A stretch of 64,000 nucleotides of DNA from Roseovarius mucosus DSM 17069. GTDB lineage: Bacteria > Pseudomonadota > Alphaproteobacteria > Rhodobacterales > Rhodobacteraceae. Of the stretch, positions 56,357 to 64,000 are shown piece after piece. A program made the translations under genes and the position numbers. Where the stretch lies: contig NZ_KN293991.1 of NCBI RefSeq assembly GCF_000768555.3, positions 310,001 to 374,000 of the forward strand. The letters run 5' to 3'. Under the pieces are notes generated by a model. That model worked only from the letters and a program-made list of their open reading frames with translations. It was not told where the DNA came from and did not search any database. Positions within the stretch are counted from its first letter, which is position 1; each line of letters opens with the position of its first letter.

Positions 56357-56590
56357 ATGGAACAGATCACACGCCCCCTCATCCTTGCCTTCGGCCTTGT
56401 CCTTGCCGCGACCACGGCGCAGGCGGCTTGCCAGGTGGAATACAAGGCCAAGCGCGATAAACCGCTTGAGCTTTATTACGACGTGACCGTCGTGAACGCG
56501 CCCTGCGCCTCGGCAGAGGCGGCGCTCCGGGCGCAATTGGCACAGCAGGGACTGACCCTGCTCAAGGTGTTATCGAAGAAGGAAAACTAA
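56357..56590 (+). CDS. Small exported protein, unknown function
   Basis: A 77-residue protein with a signal peptide (PLILAFGLVLAATTAQAA). The short mature part contains two cysteines (ACQVEYKAKRDKPLELYYDV and NAPCASAEAAL), which could form one disulfide. The start at 56357 (MEQITRP) fits signal-peptide layout; 56339 is possible. It precedes the membrane-anchored winged-helix gene by 24 bases and may be co-transcribed with it. I do not recognise a family. Confidence 0.6.
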   Translation: MEQITRPLILAFGLVLAATTAQAACQVEYKAKRDKPLELYYDVTVVNAPCASAEAALRAQLAQQGLTLLKVLSKKEN

Positions 56591-56614
56591 GGTGACCAGC
56601 AGAGGCGTGCGCGG

Positions 56615-57319
56615 ATGCGCGGGATAACCACCACCGCCGCCGATGCGCGCCGGTCCGGCAACCGGGTGGTGATCGCCGGGGTGGGGGCCATCGTTGCGAT
56701 TCTGACCAGTGCAGCCGTGTTTCTTTTCCTCAGTCTGCCAGATGCCAATGCATTCAACGCCAAGGTCGAGCGGATCTTTGTCGAGAATGACGCGCTGACC
56801 GGTCAGGGCGAAATCAAGTTGTTGGAAATTCTGGCGCTCTCGGGCACAGCATTCTCGGAAACACTGGTCAGCTATCGGATGGTAATTTTTGTGCTGCTGG
56901 TTTTTGCCACCGCGCTTCTTGTGGCGTCGCTGGTCTTTCTGGTGATGCTGATCACCCTCAACCGCCGCATGGCCCAGATCGAACGGTCGGGGATTCAGGT
57001 CAGTTCCCTGCTGATCAGCCGCGAGGAAAAGACGGTCTATCTGAACGATATGGGCTTCAAGCTGACCGATGCCGCCATGGAAACCCTCAGTGTCCTGGCC
57101 GAGGCACGATTGGACGATGACGTGATGACCGGGGCCGAGATCGAAGCGGTGATTTCCGGGCGCAAGCCCGAGGATTGCGAAGAGGCAGCAGGTGCCACGC
57201 GCATCAAGCGGCTACGTGATACCCTTGGCAATCAGTTGGTGAGTGAGCTTTTGGTCAAGAACATCGCGCGCAGGGGCTATATGCTGGCCATCGACAAGGA
57301 TGTGATCCGGGTGATCTGA
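56615..57319 (+). CDS. Membrane-anchored winged-helix protein (OmpR/PhoB-type C-terminus)
   Basis: A 234-residue protein with two hydrophobic segments (about residues 18-41 and 84-116) flanking a short probably periplasmic domain, then a cytoplasmic C-terminal region. The end looks like a winged-helix effector domain: GFKLTDAAMETLSVLAEA corresponds to the helix following the beta sheet, and TRIKRLRDTLGNQLVSELLVKNIARRGYML (quoted in parts) matches the recognition helix and wing (LRxxL ... GY). The arrangement is the reverse of ToxR/CadC, which carry the DNA-binding domain at the N-terminus. It probably senses an envelope signal. A short dyad follows at 57320-57333. Confidence 0.7.
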   Translation: MRGITTTAADARRSGNRVVIAGVGAIVAILTSAAVFLFLSLPDANAFNAKVERIFVENDALTGQGEIKLLEILALSGTAFSETLVSYRMVIFVLLVFATALLVASLVFLVMLITLNRRMAQIERSGIQVSSLLISREEKTVYLNDMGFKLTDAAMETLSVLAEARLDDDVMTGAEIEAVISGRKPEDCEEAAGATRIKRLRDTLGNQLVSELLVKNIARRGYMLAIDKDVIRVI

Positions 57320-57324
57320 GGCGT

Positions 57325-58197
57325 TCAAACGCCCAAAGCCGCCACCAACCGCGACCAGTCATGCGCCCAGCCGTCATCGCTACGGTCGCTGAGACGGATC
57401 ATCCAAAGTTCCATTTCCTGTTCTGGAAGCGTCTGATCGAGCGGCACAAGACGCCCCTCGTCCAGATCTCGGTGCACCATCCCCTCGGGCAACCATGCCA
57501 CTCCGATTCCCCGGCGCGCATATTCATGCGCCGCGAGCGTCAGCGCGGTTTCTGCACGACGTCGCAAAATGCGGTGTGCGGGAATACGTGGCAGAATCGC
57601 GCGCGCCATGATCTGCCCCAGAAACACATCTGCCGGATATCCGATGAACGGCAGGTCATTGCCTTGCGCCAAACGGGGGGCCGCCACCGGTCTCAGCCGC
57701 TCGCGCCCCAGCAAAATCTGCTCAAAGCTGCGGTTGAGCGTGAGTGGTGCAATCTCGGGCACGGCGTATACCACGGCCAAATCCGCCTCGCCGGACAAGA
57801 GGCGCAAAAGACATTCCTCGCGGTTATCCGAGCGCACCCGCACCGGCCGCCCGCCCTGTGCTGTCAAGATACTGACAATCGCGGGGGAATGGGTGGTGGT
57901 GATGGCATGCTGACATGCGAGTGTCAGCCCCCGCGTCCCGGTGCGCTGTATCAGGCTTTCTCGCAAGTGGCGCAATTGCGTGGCCAGCGCGCGCATCTCG
58001 CCTGACTGCACCTCGATGTCGGGCAGGAGAACGACGGGTTTGCGTCTTCGGTCAAAGAGCGGCACTCCAAGCGCCTCCTCAATGGCACGCAGCCGACGGG
58101 TAAAGGCGGATTGACTGACATGCCGTATCTCGGCAGCGCGGGCGAGTGATCCGGCATCGGCCACCGCCAGAATATCATCCAGCCACTCCAATCTCAT
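57325..58197 (-). CDS. LysR family transcriptional regulator
   Basis: A 290-residue regulator with N-terminal helix-turn-helix (SLARAAEIRHVSQSAFTRRLRAIE) and an effector domain. It diverges from the cysteate/D-cysteine lyase gene 96 bases away, so it probably controls that gene in response to the substrate or its breakdown product. It is convergent with the winged-helix gene; the two stops are 6 bases apart, with a small hairpin (GGCGT-TCAA-ACGCC) spanning them. Confidence 0.92.
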   Translation of the reverse strand: MRLEWLDDILAVADAGSLARAAEIRHVSQSAFTRRLRAIEEALGVPLFDRRRKPVVLLPDIEVQSGEMRALATQLRHLRESLIQRTGTRGLTLACQHAITTTHSPAIVSILTAQGGRPVRVRSDNREECLLRLLSGEADLAVVYAVPEIAPLTLNRSFEQILLGRERLRPVAAPRLAQGNDLPFIGYPADVFLGQIMARAILPRIPAHRILRRRAETALTLAAHEYARRGIGVAWLPEGMVHRDLDEGRLVPLDQTLPEQEMELWMIRLSDRSDDGWAHDWSRLVAALGV

Positions 58198-58293
58198 ATT
58201 GCAATCCTTGCACTTTACGGGGCGATAATAGCATTAGACGCCGCCTATGTCCCGTCTTACCATACAGAAAACGCATGTTAATGGAGGACACCC

Positions 58294-59310
58294 ATGCATC
58301 TTGCCCGCTATCCCCGCCGCTTTCTCGCACATCTGCCCACACCGCTCGAGCGGCTGGACCGCTTGACGAAGGAATTGAACGGCCCGGAAATCTGGATCAA
58401 GCGGGACGATTGCACCGGGCTCAGCACTGGCGGCAACAAGACCCGCAAGCTTGAATTCCTGATGGCCGAGGCGGAATTGCAGGGTGCGGATATGGTGATG
58501 ACCCAAGGGGCCACGCAATCCAACCATGCGCGCCAAACGGCGGCCTTTGCCGCCAAGCTGGGGATGGATTGCCATCTGCTGTTGGAAGATCGCACTGGAT
58601 CGAACAACGCCAATTACAACAATGGCGGCAATGTTCTCTTGGATCACATGCATGGGGCGACCACGGAAAAGCGCCCCGGTGGCGGCGATATGAATGCCGA
58701 AATGGAAAAGGTCGCGGACAAGTTCCGCGCCGAGGGGCGCAATGTTTACACCATCCCCGGTGGTGGGTCCAATCCGACAGGCGCGCTTGGCTATGTCAAC
58801 TGCGCCTTCGAAATGCTGGCGCAGTTCAATGATCGGGCGCTCAAGGTGGATCATATCGTTCACGCCACCGGCAGCGCCGGCACCCAGGCGGGGCTGATCA
58901 CCGGCCTCAAGGCGATGAATGCACAAATTCCGCTTTTGGGCATTGGTGTGCGCGCGCCCAAGCCCAAGCAGGAAGAGAATGTCTATAACCTCGCCTGCGC
59001 CACCGCTGAAAAGCTGGGCTGCGCCGGAGTGGTCAAGCGTGAGGATGTGGTCGCAAACACCGATTACGTTGGTGAGGGCTATGGCATGCCCACAGAATCC
59101 GGCATCGAAGCCATTCACATGTTTGCCGAACTTGAGGCGATCCTGCTTGATCCGGTCTATTCCGCCAAGGGGGCCGCAGGCTTTATCGACCTCATTCGCA
59201 AGGGCCATTTCAAAAAAGGCGAGCGCGTCGTCTTTCTGCATACCGGTGGTGCGGTTGCGCTCTTTGGCTATGACAACGCCTTCGATTTCTCGGGCCGCTG
59301 GAAGAAGTAA
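58294..59310 (+). CDS. cuyA: L-cysteate sulfo-lyase / D-cysteine desulfhydrase (CuyA-like)
   Basis: PLP lyase of 338 residues of the ACC-deaminase/D-cysteine desulfhydrase group. The lysine is in [12 protein letters not shown] (Lys49). Other motifs are [49 protein letters not shown] and [13 protein letters not shown]. In Roseobacters this family is the L-cysteate sulfo-lyase CuyA, which releases sulfite and pyruvate. A divergent LysR gene fits that setting, but no sulfite exporter is adjacent. D-cysteine desulfhydrase activity cannot be excluded. Confidence 0.8.
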   Translation: MHLARYPRRFLAHLPTPLERLDRLTKELNGPEIWIKRDDCTGLSTGGNKTRKLEFLMAEAELQGADMVMTQGATQSNHARQTAAFAAKLGMDCHLLLEDRTGSNNANYNNGGNVLLDHMHGATTEKRPGGGDMNAEMEKVADKFRAEGRNVYTIPGGGSNPTGALGYVNCAFEMLAQFNDRALKVDHIVHATGSAGTQAGLITGLKAMNAQIPLLGIGVRAPKPKQEENVYNLACATAEKLGCAGVVKREDVVANTDYVGEGYGMPTESGIEAIHMFAELEAILLDPVYSAKGAAGFIDLIRKGHFKKGERVVFLHTGGAVALFGYDNAFDFSGRWKK

Positions 59311-59334
59311 CCCACTCCACAGGGTGACCAAGAC

Positions 59335-59360
59335 AAAGCCCCGCAGCAATGCGGGGTTTT
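59335..59360 (+). terminator. Intrinsic terminator after cuyA
   Basis: CCCCGC-AGCAAT-GCGGGG followed by TTTT, preceded by AAAG; begins about 25 bases after the cuyA stop codon. It separates cuyA from pheT. Confidence 0.8.
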
Positions 59361-59421
59361 CCATGCCTGACATATCCGGTAAAGCGCTCTGTAACCCATA
59401 TTTGCCGGCGGAAGAGCACGC

Positions 59422-61821
59422 ATGAAATTCACATTGTCCTGGCTGAAAGAGCATCTGGAAACCACCGCCTCGGTGGAGGAGATTGCCGAGACCCTGACCG
59501 ATTTGGGCTTGGAGGTGGAAGGGATCGCCGATCCCGCCGCACGCCTGCGTGACTTTACCATCGGCAAGGTGCTCAAGGCAGAGCCGCATCCCGATGCAGA
59601 CCGGCTGCGCGTCTGTCAGGTGGCCACGGCGGATGGCGAGACGCAGATCATCTGTGGCGCGCCCAATGCGCGTGAGGGGATCACCGTGGTCATCGCCAAG
59701 CCCGGCGTCTACGTGCCGGGCATCGACACCACCATCGGCGTGGGCAAGATTCGTGGCATTGAGAGCCACGGCATGATGTGCTCCGAACGCGAAATGGAGT
59801 TGAGCGAAGAGCACGACGGCATCATCGAACTGCCCTCGGGCGAGGTGGGGCAGCGGTTCACCGATTGGCTGGCTGCACATGAGCCCGCCAAGGTGGACCC
59901 GGTGATTGAGATTGCCATCACCCCCAACCGCCCCGACGCGCTTGGTGTGCGTGGCGTAGCACTCGACCTCGCGGCACGAGGTTTGGGCACCATGAAGCGC
60001 GCCAAGACCGTAGACATTGAGGGGCAGTTTTCCTGCCCCATTGGCGTGACGATCGACGATGATACCGCAAAGGGTGGCTGTGAGGTTTTTGCCGGGCGGT
60101 TGATCAGGGGGGTCAAGAATGGCCCCTCGCCGGAATGGTTGCAACAGCGGCTGCGAGCAATAGGGCTGCGCCCGATCTCGACCCTCGTCGATATCACCAA
60201 TTTTTTCACCTATGATCGCAACCGCCCCCTCCATGTCTTTGACGCAGACAAGGTGAACGGGAACCTGCGTGTGCACCGCGCCTCTGGTGGCGAAACGCTG
60301 ATCGGGCTGGATGACAAGGAATATACATTTGGCCCCGGTCAGGTGGTGATTTCCGATGACAGCGGCATTGAGAGCATTGGTGGCATCATGGGCGGCCTTG
60401 CCACCGGCTGCACCGATGAGACCGCGAATGTCTTTCTCGAAGCCGCCGTTTGGGACACGGTGCAGATCGCCACAACGGGCCGCGCCCTGCGCATCAATTC
60501 CGACGCACGCTATCGCAATGAACGTGGCATTGACCCCGCGTTCAACATGGAAGCACTGGATCTGGCGACGCAGATGATCCTTGATCTCTGCGGCGGCGTG
60601 CCCTCGAACCGCGTGGTCGCAGGTAAGGTTCCGGATGTGAGCCGTGCCTACCGCCTTGATACCGCGCGGGTGCAATCGCTGGTCGGCATGGATATTCCCG
60701 AGAGCGAGCAACGTCAGACGCTGACCGCCCTCGGCTTCAAACTCGAAGGCAATATGGCCTATGTCCCAAGCTGGCGACCGGATATTCTGGGCGAGGCCGA
60801 TCTGGTGGAAGAGGTGGCGCGCATTGCCTCCCTGACCAAGCTGCAAGGCCGCCCGATGGCGCGCGCCCTGCCGGGCGTACCCAAGCCGATCCTCAGCCCG
60901 ATGCAAAAGCGCGAGCAGATCGCGCGGCGCACAGGTGCGGCGCTCGGTTATAACGAATGTGTCACCTACAGTTTCATCGACCATGCGGCGGCCGCGCTCT
61001 TTGGTGGCGGCGATGATGCCACGATGCTGGCCAATCCGATCAGTGCGGACCTCAGCCACATGCGGCCCGATCTGCTTCCGGGGCTCTTGCGGGCGGCGGC
61101 ACGCAATCAGGCGCGCGGACTCATGGATCTGGCGCTGTTCGAGGTTGGCCATGCCTTTCATGGTGGCGAACCCGGCGAGCAACATTTGCAGGTGGCGGGT
61201 CTCTTGGTCGGGCGCACCGGCCCCAAGGATGTGCATGGTGCGACGCGTGTCGTAGATGTGTTTGATGCCAAGGCCGATGCCGAGGCGATCCTCGCGGCCA
61301 TTGGTGCTCCGGCCAAGGTGCAAATCCTGCGTGACGGCCCGGCGTGGTTCCATCCCGGACGGCATGGACGGATTTGCCTAGGTCCCAAGAAGATGCTGGG
61401 CATCTTCGGCGAGGTGCATCCGCGCATCTTGCAGGCGCTGGATGTCAAAGGGCCTGCCGTGGCCTTTACGCTCTATCCGGGTGAAATCCCACTCCCGCGC
61501 AAGACCTCTGCCAGCCGGGGCGCGCTTGACATCAGTGATTTGCAGGCGGTCGAGCGTGATTTCGCCTTTGTCGTGGACTCTCGAACCGAGGCGCTGACCC
61601 TGATCAACGCGGCGGCCGGGGCCGATAAGGCGCTGATCGAGGATGTGCGGGTGTTCGACGCGTTCAGCGGCGGCAATCTGGGCGAGGGCAAGAAATCCCT
61701 GGCCCTGACGGTGCGGTTGCAACCGCGCGACAAGACCCTGACCGAAGCCGACATCGAGGCGGTATCGGCCAAGATCATCGAAAAAGTGACCAAGGCCACC
61801 GGCGGAGTTCTTCGGGGCTGA
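59422..61821 (+). CDS. pheT: Phenylalanyl-tRNA synthetase beta subunit
   Basis: Tetrameric enzyme's large subunit, 799 residues. It has the N-terminal tRNA-binding domain (HPDADRLRVCQV), the B3/B4 editing module (SIGGIMGGLATGC), the B5 domain, and the C-terminal anticodon-binding ferredoxin-like domain (AVERDFAFVVDSR, FDAFSGGNLGEGKKSLALTVRL). Alpha subunit gene pheS is not upstream; the preceding gene is cuyA with its terminator. YtoQ follows 17 bases later. The long antisense frame across pheT has no supporting features. Confidence 0.98.
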   Translation: MKFTLSWLKEHLETTASVEEIAETLTDLGLEVEGIADPAARLRDFTIGKVLKAEPHPDADRLRVCQVATADGETQIICGAPNAREGITVVIAKPGVYVPGIDTTIGVGKIRGIESHGMMCSEREMELSEEHDGIIELPSGEVGQRFTDWLAAHEPAKVDPVIEIAITPNRPDALGVRGVALDLAARGLGTMKRAKTVDIEGQFSCPIGVTIDDDTAKGGCEVFAGRLIRGVKNGPSPEWLQQRLRAIGLRPISTLVDITNFFTYDRNRPLHVFDADKVNGNLRVHRASGGETLIGLDDKEYTFGPGQVVISDDSGIESIGGIMGGLATGCTDETANVFLEAAVWDTVQIATTGRALRINSDARYRNERGIDPAFNMEALDLATQMILDLCGGVPSNRVVAGKVPDVSRAYRLDTARVQSLVGMDIPESEQRQTLTALGFKLEGNMAYVPSWRPDILGEADLVEEVARIASLTKLQGRPMARALPGVPKPILSPMQKREQIARRTGAALGYNECVTYSFIDHAAAALFGGGDDATMLANPISADLSHMRPDLLPGLLRAAARNQARGLMDLALFEVGHAFHGGEPGEQHLQVAGLLVGRTGPKDVHGATRVVDVFDAKADAEAILAAIGAPAKVQILRDGPAWFHPGRHGRICLGPKKMLGIFGEVHPRILQALDVKGPAVAFTLYPGEIPLPRKTSASRGALDISDLQAVERDFAFVVDSRTEALTLINAAAGADKALIEDVRVFDAFSGGNLGEGKKSLALTVRLQPRDKTLTEADIEAVSAKIIEKVTKATGGVLRG

Positions 61822-61838
61822 AGAAAAAGGAGGAAACC

Positions 61839-62285
61839 ATGCTCAAGGTCTATCTGTCAGGCGAAATCCATACCGATTGGCGGGAACAGATCATCGCGGG
61901 GGCCGAGGGGCTTGATGTGGTTTTCTCTGGTCCGGTCACGGATCATGCGGCGAGCGATGATTGCGGCGTGGTGATTCTGGGTGAGGAGCCGAACAAGTAT
62001 TGGCACGACCACAAGGGGGCCATGGTCAACGCCATCCGCACCCGGAAAGGTCTGGCCGAGGCGGATGTGGTCGTCGTGCGCTTTGGCGAGCAGTACAAAC
62101 AATGGAACGCGGCCTTTGACGCGGGTTATGCTGCGGCGCTTGGTAAGTCGCTGATCATCCTGCAACGCCCGGAACATGACCATGCTCTGAAGGAGGTGGA
62201 TGCCGCCGCCCTCGCCGTGGCGCGCGAACCGGCACAGGTGGTGGACCTGCTGCGCTATGTTCTGACCGGAACCTTGCCCGGATAG
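61839..62285 (+). CDS. ytoQ: YtoQ family protein
   Basis: A 148-residue nucleoside-deoxyribosyltransferase-fold protein of unknown function. The conserved core reads KVYLSGEIHTDWREQI, VFSGPVTDH, HDKGAMVNAIRT-type stretch (DHKGAMVNAIRTRKGLAEADVVVVRF) and YKQWNAAFDAGYAAALGK. It has a strong ribosome site AAAGGAGGAAACC. It lies 17 bases after pheT, probably in the same transcript. Confidence 0.88.
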   Translation: MLKVYLSGEIHTDWREQIIAGAEGLDVVFSGPVTDHAASDDCGVVILGEEPNKYWHDHKGAMVNAIRTRKGLAEADVVVVRFGEQYKQWNAAFDAGYAAALGKSLIILQRPEHDHALKEVDAAALAVAREPAQVVDLLRYVLTGTLPG

Positions 62286-62320
62286 GGGGCGCTGCCCCCG
62301 TCCCGGATGACATCCGGGAC
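62285..62320. repeat. Tandem palindromes, REP-like
   Basis: GGGGGC-GCT-GCCCCC at 62285-62299 is immediately followed by GTCCCGGA-TGACA-TCCGGGAC at 62300-62320, both with perfect arms. They overlap the end of ytoQ and may act as its 3' end. The second resembles the palindrome at 17038-17058. Confidence 0.6.
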
Positions 62321-62326
62321 TCCCCC

Positions 62327-62350
62327 AAGGTATTTTGGGCCAGATGAAGG
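62327..62350. other. Second copy of the recurring intergenic motif
   Basis: AAGGTATTTTGGGCCAGATGAAGG follows the ytoQ palindromes (quoted from 62327 in two parts: AAGGTATTTTGG and GCCAGATGAAGG). It aligns with the motif after the DUF2834 gene at 6699-6720. Confidence 0.45.
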
Positions 62351-62361
62351 CGAGCGGCCCT

Positions 62362-62982
62362 TTATGTGAAGGGGATCACAAGCCCGACAAGGATCAGGAG
62401 CGCGCCCGATCCGACGTTCATACGCCGGAGCGCCGCTGGACTCTGCAACAGGCGTCGCGCGCGGTCGAGAAAGAGCGCAAGCGCCAGATTGCCAAGCATG
62501 GGGATAATGGCCGATATGGCGAGGATGGCGGCGATATCCGGTACTGTCACCTGCGAGAGATCGAAGAAACCTGGCAGAAACCCCATGTAAAACAGGATTG
62601 CCTTGGGGTTGCCGATGACCGCGGCAACGCCTACGGAAAACCCGGCCCATATGCCGGGGCGTGTCATTCGGCTATCGGCGCCGGGCACCCGCGCAGGCGC
62701 CCGGATCAGCAAAAGCCCCATCACGATGAACACCCCCGCTGCAACCCAACGCAAGAGGCTGAGGGCGTCGCCATAGAGCGAGAGCACCCAGGTAAGGCCG
62801 AGAATGGCGCAAAGAGGCCAGATCAGATCGCCCAAAGCCACGCCGACGGCCAAGGGCCAGGCCCCGCGCATGCCCCCCGAAAGTGCGCGCGCAGTCAGCG
62901 CCACCCACACGGGCCCCGGCACGGCCCAGAGGCCCGCCATGGCGGCGGCATAAAGCAATAGATCGAAAGGGGCGATGGTCAT
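62362..62982 (-). CDS. LysE family translocator
   Basis: A 206-residue inner-membrane exporter with about six hydrophobic segments and the family N-terminus (GLWAVPGPVWVALTARAL) and GNPKAILFYMGFLPGFFDL. Members export amino acids or derivatives; substrate not determinable. Its start overlaps the stop of the VOC gene by ATGA, so the two are co-translated. Confidence 0.9.
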   Translation of the reverse strand: MTIAPFDLLLYAAAMAGLWAVPGPVWVALTARALSGGMRGAWPLAVGVALGDLIWPLCAILGLTWVLSLYGDALSLLRWVAAGVFIVMGLLLIRAPARVPGADSRMTRPGIWAGFSVGVAAVIGNPKAILFYMGFLPGFFDLSQVTVPDIAAILAISAIIPMLGNLALALFLDRARRLLQSPAALRRMNVGSGALLILVGLVIPFT

Positions 62983-63410
62983 GGAGCCTCTGGTAAGGTC
63001 AGGCTGCCATCCTCGGAGAGCGGCCAGAAAGGGTTCATCGCCAGTTCCCAGACATGGCCGTCGGGATCGGCGAAATAGCCGGAGTAACCGCCCCAGAACA
63101 CCTTGTCGGGGTGTTTGAGCGCAGTGGCCCCGGCCGCGAGGGCGGTGGCAAAGGCGGTGTCCACCTCTGCCTCGCTCGAATAGTTCTGCGCCAGCGTGAT
63201 TGCGCCAGTGCCGAGGGTAGCATCCGGGCGCCCCTGATCGGCGGCGAGATGCGCCTTGCCAAAAAGGCCGAGGACAAGCCCGTTCATCTGGTAGAACACG
63301 ACCTCATCCAGCGCCTCTGCCGGGGTCCAGCCAAGGGCCGCGTAAAAGGCACGCGACCGGTCGAGATCATCGACGCCAAGGGTGATGAGAGTGACGCGTT
63401 GCGGAGTCAT
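62979..63410 (-). CDS. VOC family protein (glyoxalase/dioxygenase fold)
   Basis: A 143-residue small metalloprotein-fold protein with two beta-alpha-beta repeats. It begins MTPQRVTLITLGVDDLDRSRAFYAALGW and ends with the ADPDGHVWELAMNPF motif typical of the family. The likely metal ligands and the activity are not certain. It is upstream of the LysE gene (ATGA overlap) and 2 bases after recF. Confidence 0.88.
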   Translation of the reverse strand: MTPQRVTLITLGVDDLDRSRAFYAALGWTPAEALDEVVFYQMNGLVLGLFGKAHLAADQGRPDATLGTGAITLAQNYSSEAEVDTAFATALAAGATALKHPDKVFWGGYSGYFADPDGHVWELAMNPFWPLSEDGSLTLPEAP

Positions 63411-63412
63411 GG

Positions 63413-64000
63413 TTAGGTCGCTTTAGAAATCTGACTGATGCCGTCGATGTCGGTGACGTGAATATGTTGTGCGCGTGCGCCCAGTTCGGAGAAAAGTTCG
63501 GGTCCGGTGCCGGTCATCCACGCCTGAGCGCCCAGTGCGCAGATTTCGTCATAGAGCGCGGCCCGGCGGGTGGCGTCAAGATGGGCCGCGACCTCATCCA
63601 GCAACAAAAGCGGCGGCGCACCGAAATCGCGGGCGAGCGCGCGGGCATTGGCGAGGATGAGCGAGACCAGGAGCGCCTTTTGCTCGCCGGTGGAACAATC
63701 GGCGGCGGGCACGTCTTTGGCGGCATAGACCCCGTAGAGATCGGCCCGGTGCGGACCGATAAGGGTGCGCCCGGCGACAAGGTCGCGAAAGCGGCTCTCG
63801 GCCAGCGCCTGACGCAGGTCGTCGGCGGTCCCGGGCATTTCGCCTTCGGTTTGGGTCAGCTCAAGCTCGGCTGTGGGAAAGGCTGTTTCCGCCTGCATCT
63901 GCGCGCCCGCGATCAGCGCGAGGGCGTGCTGGCGGTTGGCGTGGATTTCAGCACCCGCCTCGGCCATTTGCCGTTCCAGAGCGAGATACCATTGCGCGTC
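63413..64000 (-). CDS. recF: DNA replication/repair protein RecF (5' end cut by window edge)
   Basis: C-terminal 195 or so residues of RecF, the ATPase that loads RecA at gaps with RecO and RecR. The frame is open to the window edge at 64000. Signature motifs are TLIGPHRADLYGVY, the ABC-type signature STGEQKALLVSLILANAR, Walker B PPLLLLDEVAAHLD, and the D-loop ARRAALY-type region. The start and Walker A lie beyond the window. It lies directly upstream of the VOC gene. Confidence 0.95.
   Translation of the reverse strand, partial: DAQWYLALERQMAEAGAEIHANRQHALALIAGAQMQAETAFPTAELELTQTEGEMPGTADDLRQALAESRFRDLVAGRTLIGPHRADLYGVYAAKDVPAADCSTGEQKALLVSLILANARALARDFGAPPLLLLDEVAAHLDATRRAALYDEICALGAQAWMTGTGPELFSELGARAQHIHVTDIDGISQISKAT

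Noticed and set aside
58234..61365. A 1043-codon open frame antisense to pheT and cuyA
   Set aside because: It has no family motifs and covers two clearly conserved genes. Such frames are common opposite GC-rich coding DNA.

Overview
The window is GC-rich (about 60% or more), densely packed chromosomal DNA from an alphaproteobacterium, most probably a marine Rhodobacterales (Roseobacter-group) species. This rests on a CcrM-type GANTC methyltransferase, the argH / small lipoprotein / DUF2834 / lysA / TIGR02302 gene string, many ATGA, GTGA and TGATG gene overlaps, TRAP and Pot-type transporters, a CuyA-like cysteate/D-cysteine lyase, and an intergenic motif I associate with this order. No rRNA, tRNA, CRISPR array, phage or insertion sequence was found, and no gene-free stretch exceeds about 220 bases.

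Layout. 1-3355: end of a peptide/nickel-type ABC transporter operon (one cut permease, one enlarged permease, one double ATPase). 3425-4785: minus-strand small membrane protein, lipoprotein and TlpA-like thioredoxin. 4810-10640: plus-strand argH, lipoprotein, DUF2834, lysA and TIGR02302. 10803-13607: mscL, then rlmH, rsfS and an MscS-type channel on the minus strand. 13704-16939: a frameshifted histone-deacetylase-family gene, an MFS transporter and asd. 17130-18970: a PQQ-type sugar dehydrogenase with its di-haem cytochrome c.

19192-29892 is a catabolic locus. A minus-strand operon (class V aminotransferase, TRAP transporter, enoyl-CoA hydratase, CoA-transferase, hydratase) diverges from an FAD/Fe-S 2-hydroxyacid dehydrogenase plus a GntR regulator, across an AT-rich repeated, palindromic operator candidate. 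29912-38755 is a second catabolic operon: a Pot-type ABC transporter followed by a class III aminotransferase, a BKACE enzyme, a GNAT acetyltransferase, an acetylpolyamine-amidohydrolase-like enzyme and an amino acid oxidase. A divergent LysR gene lies beside it. It looks like uptake and breakdown of an amine or acylated amine.

39953-45651 holds a Na/Pi cotransporter, an apparently circularly permuted FAD amine-oxidase-fold protein (the most unusual object here), a cyclase-TolB-like-TPR protein and a DUF3307 protein. 45679-51597 is a thiamin operon (thiD, thiO, thiS, thiG, thiE, thiF-rhodanese, thiY, tenA) under a TPP riboswitch. It combines thiazole synthesis with pyrimidine salvage. The remainder contains a MmgE/PrpD protein, ccrM with three GANTC sites just upstream, rnhB, two glycine-zipper exported proteins, a membrane-anchored winged-helix protein, a LysR/CuyA pair, pheT, ytoQ, a LysE exporter, a VOC protein and the cut 3' end of recF.
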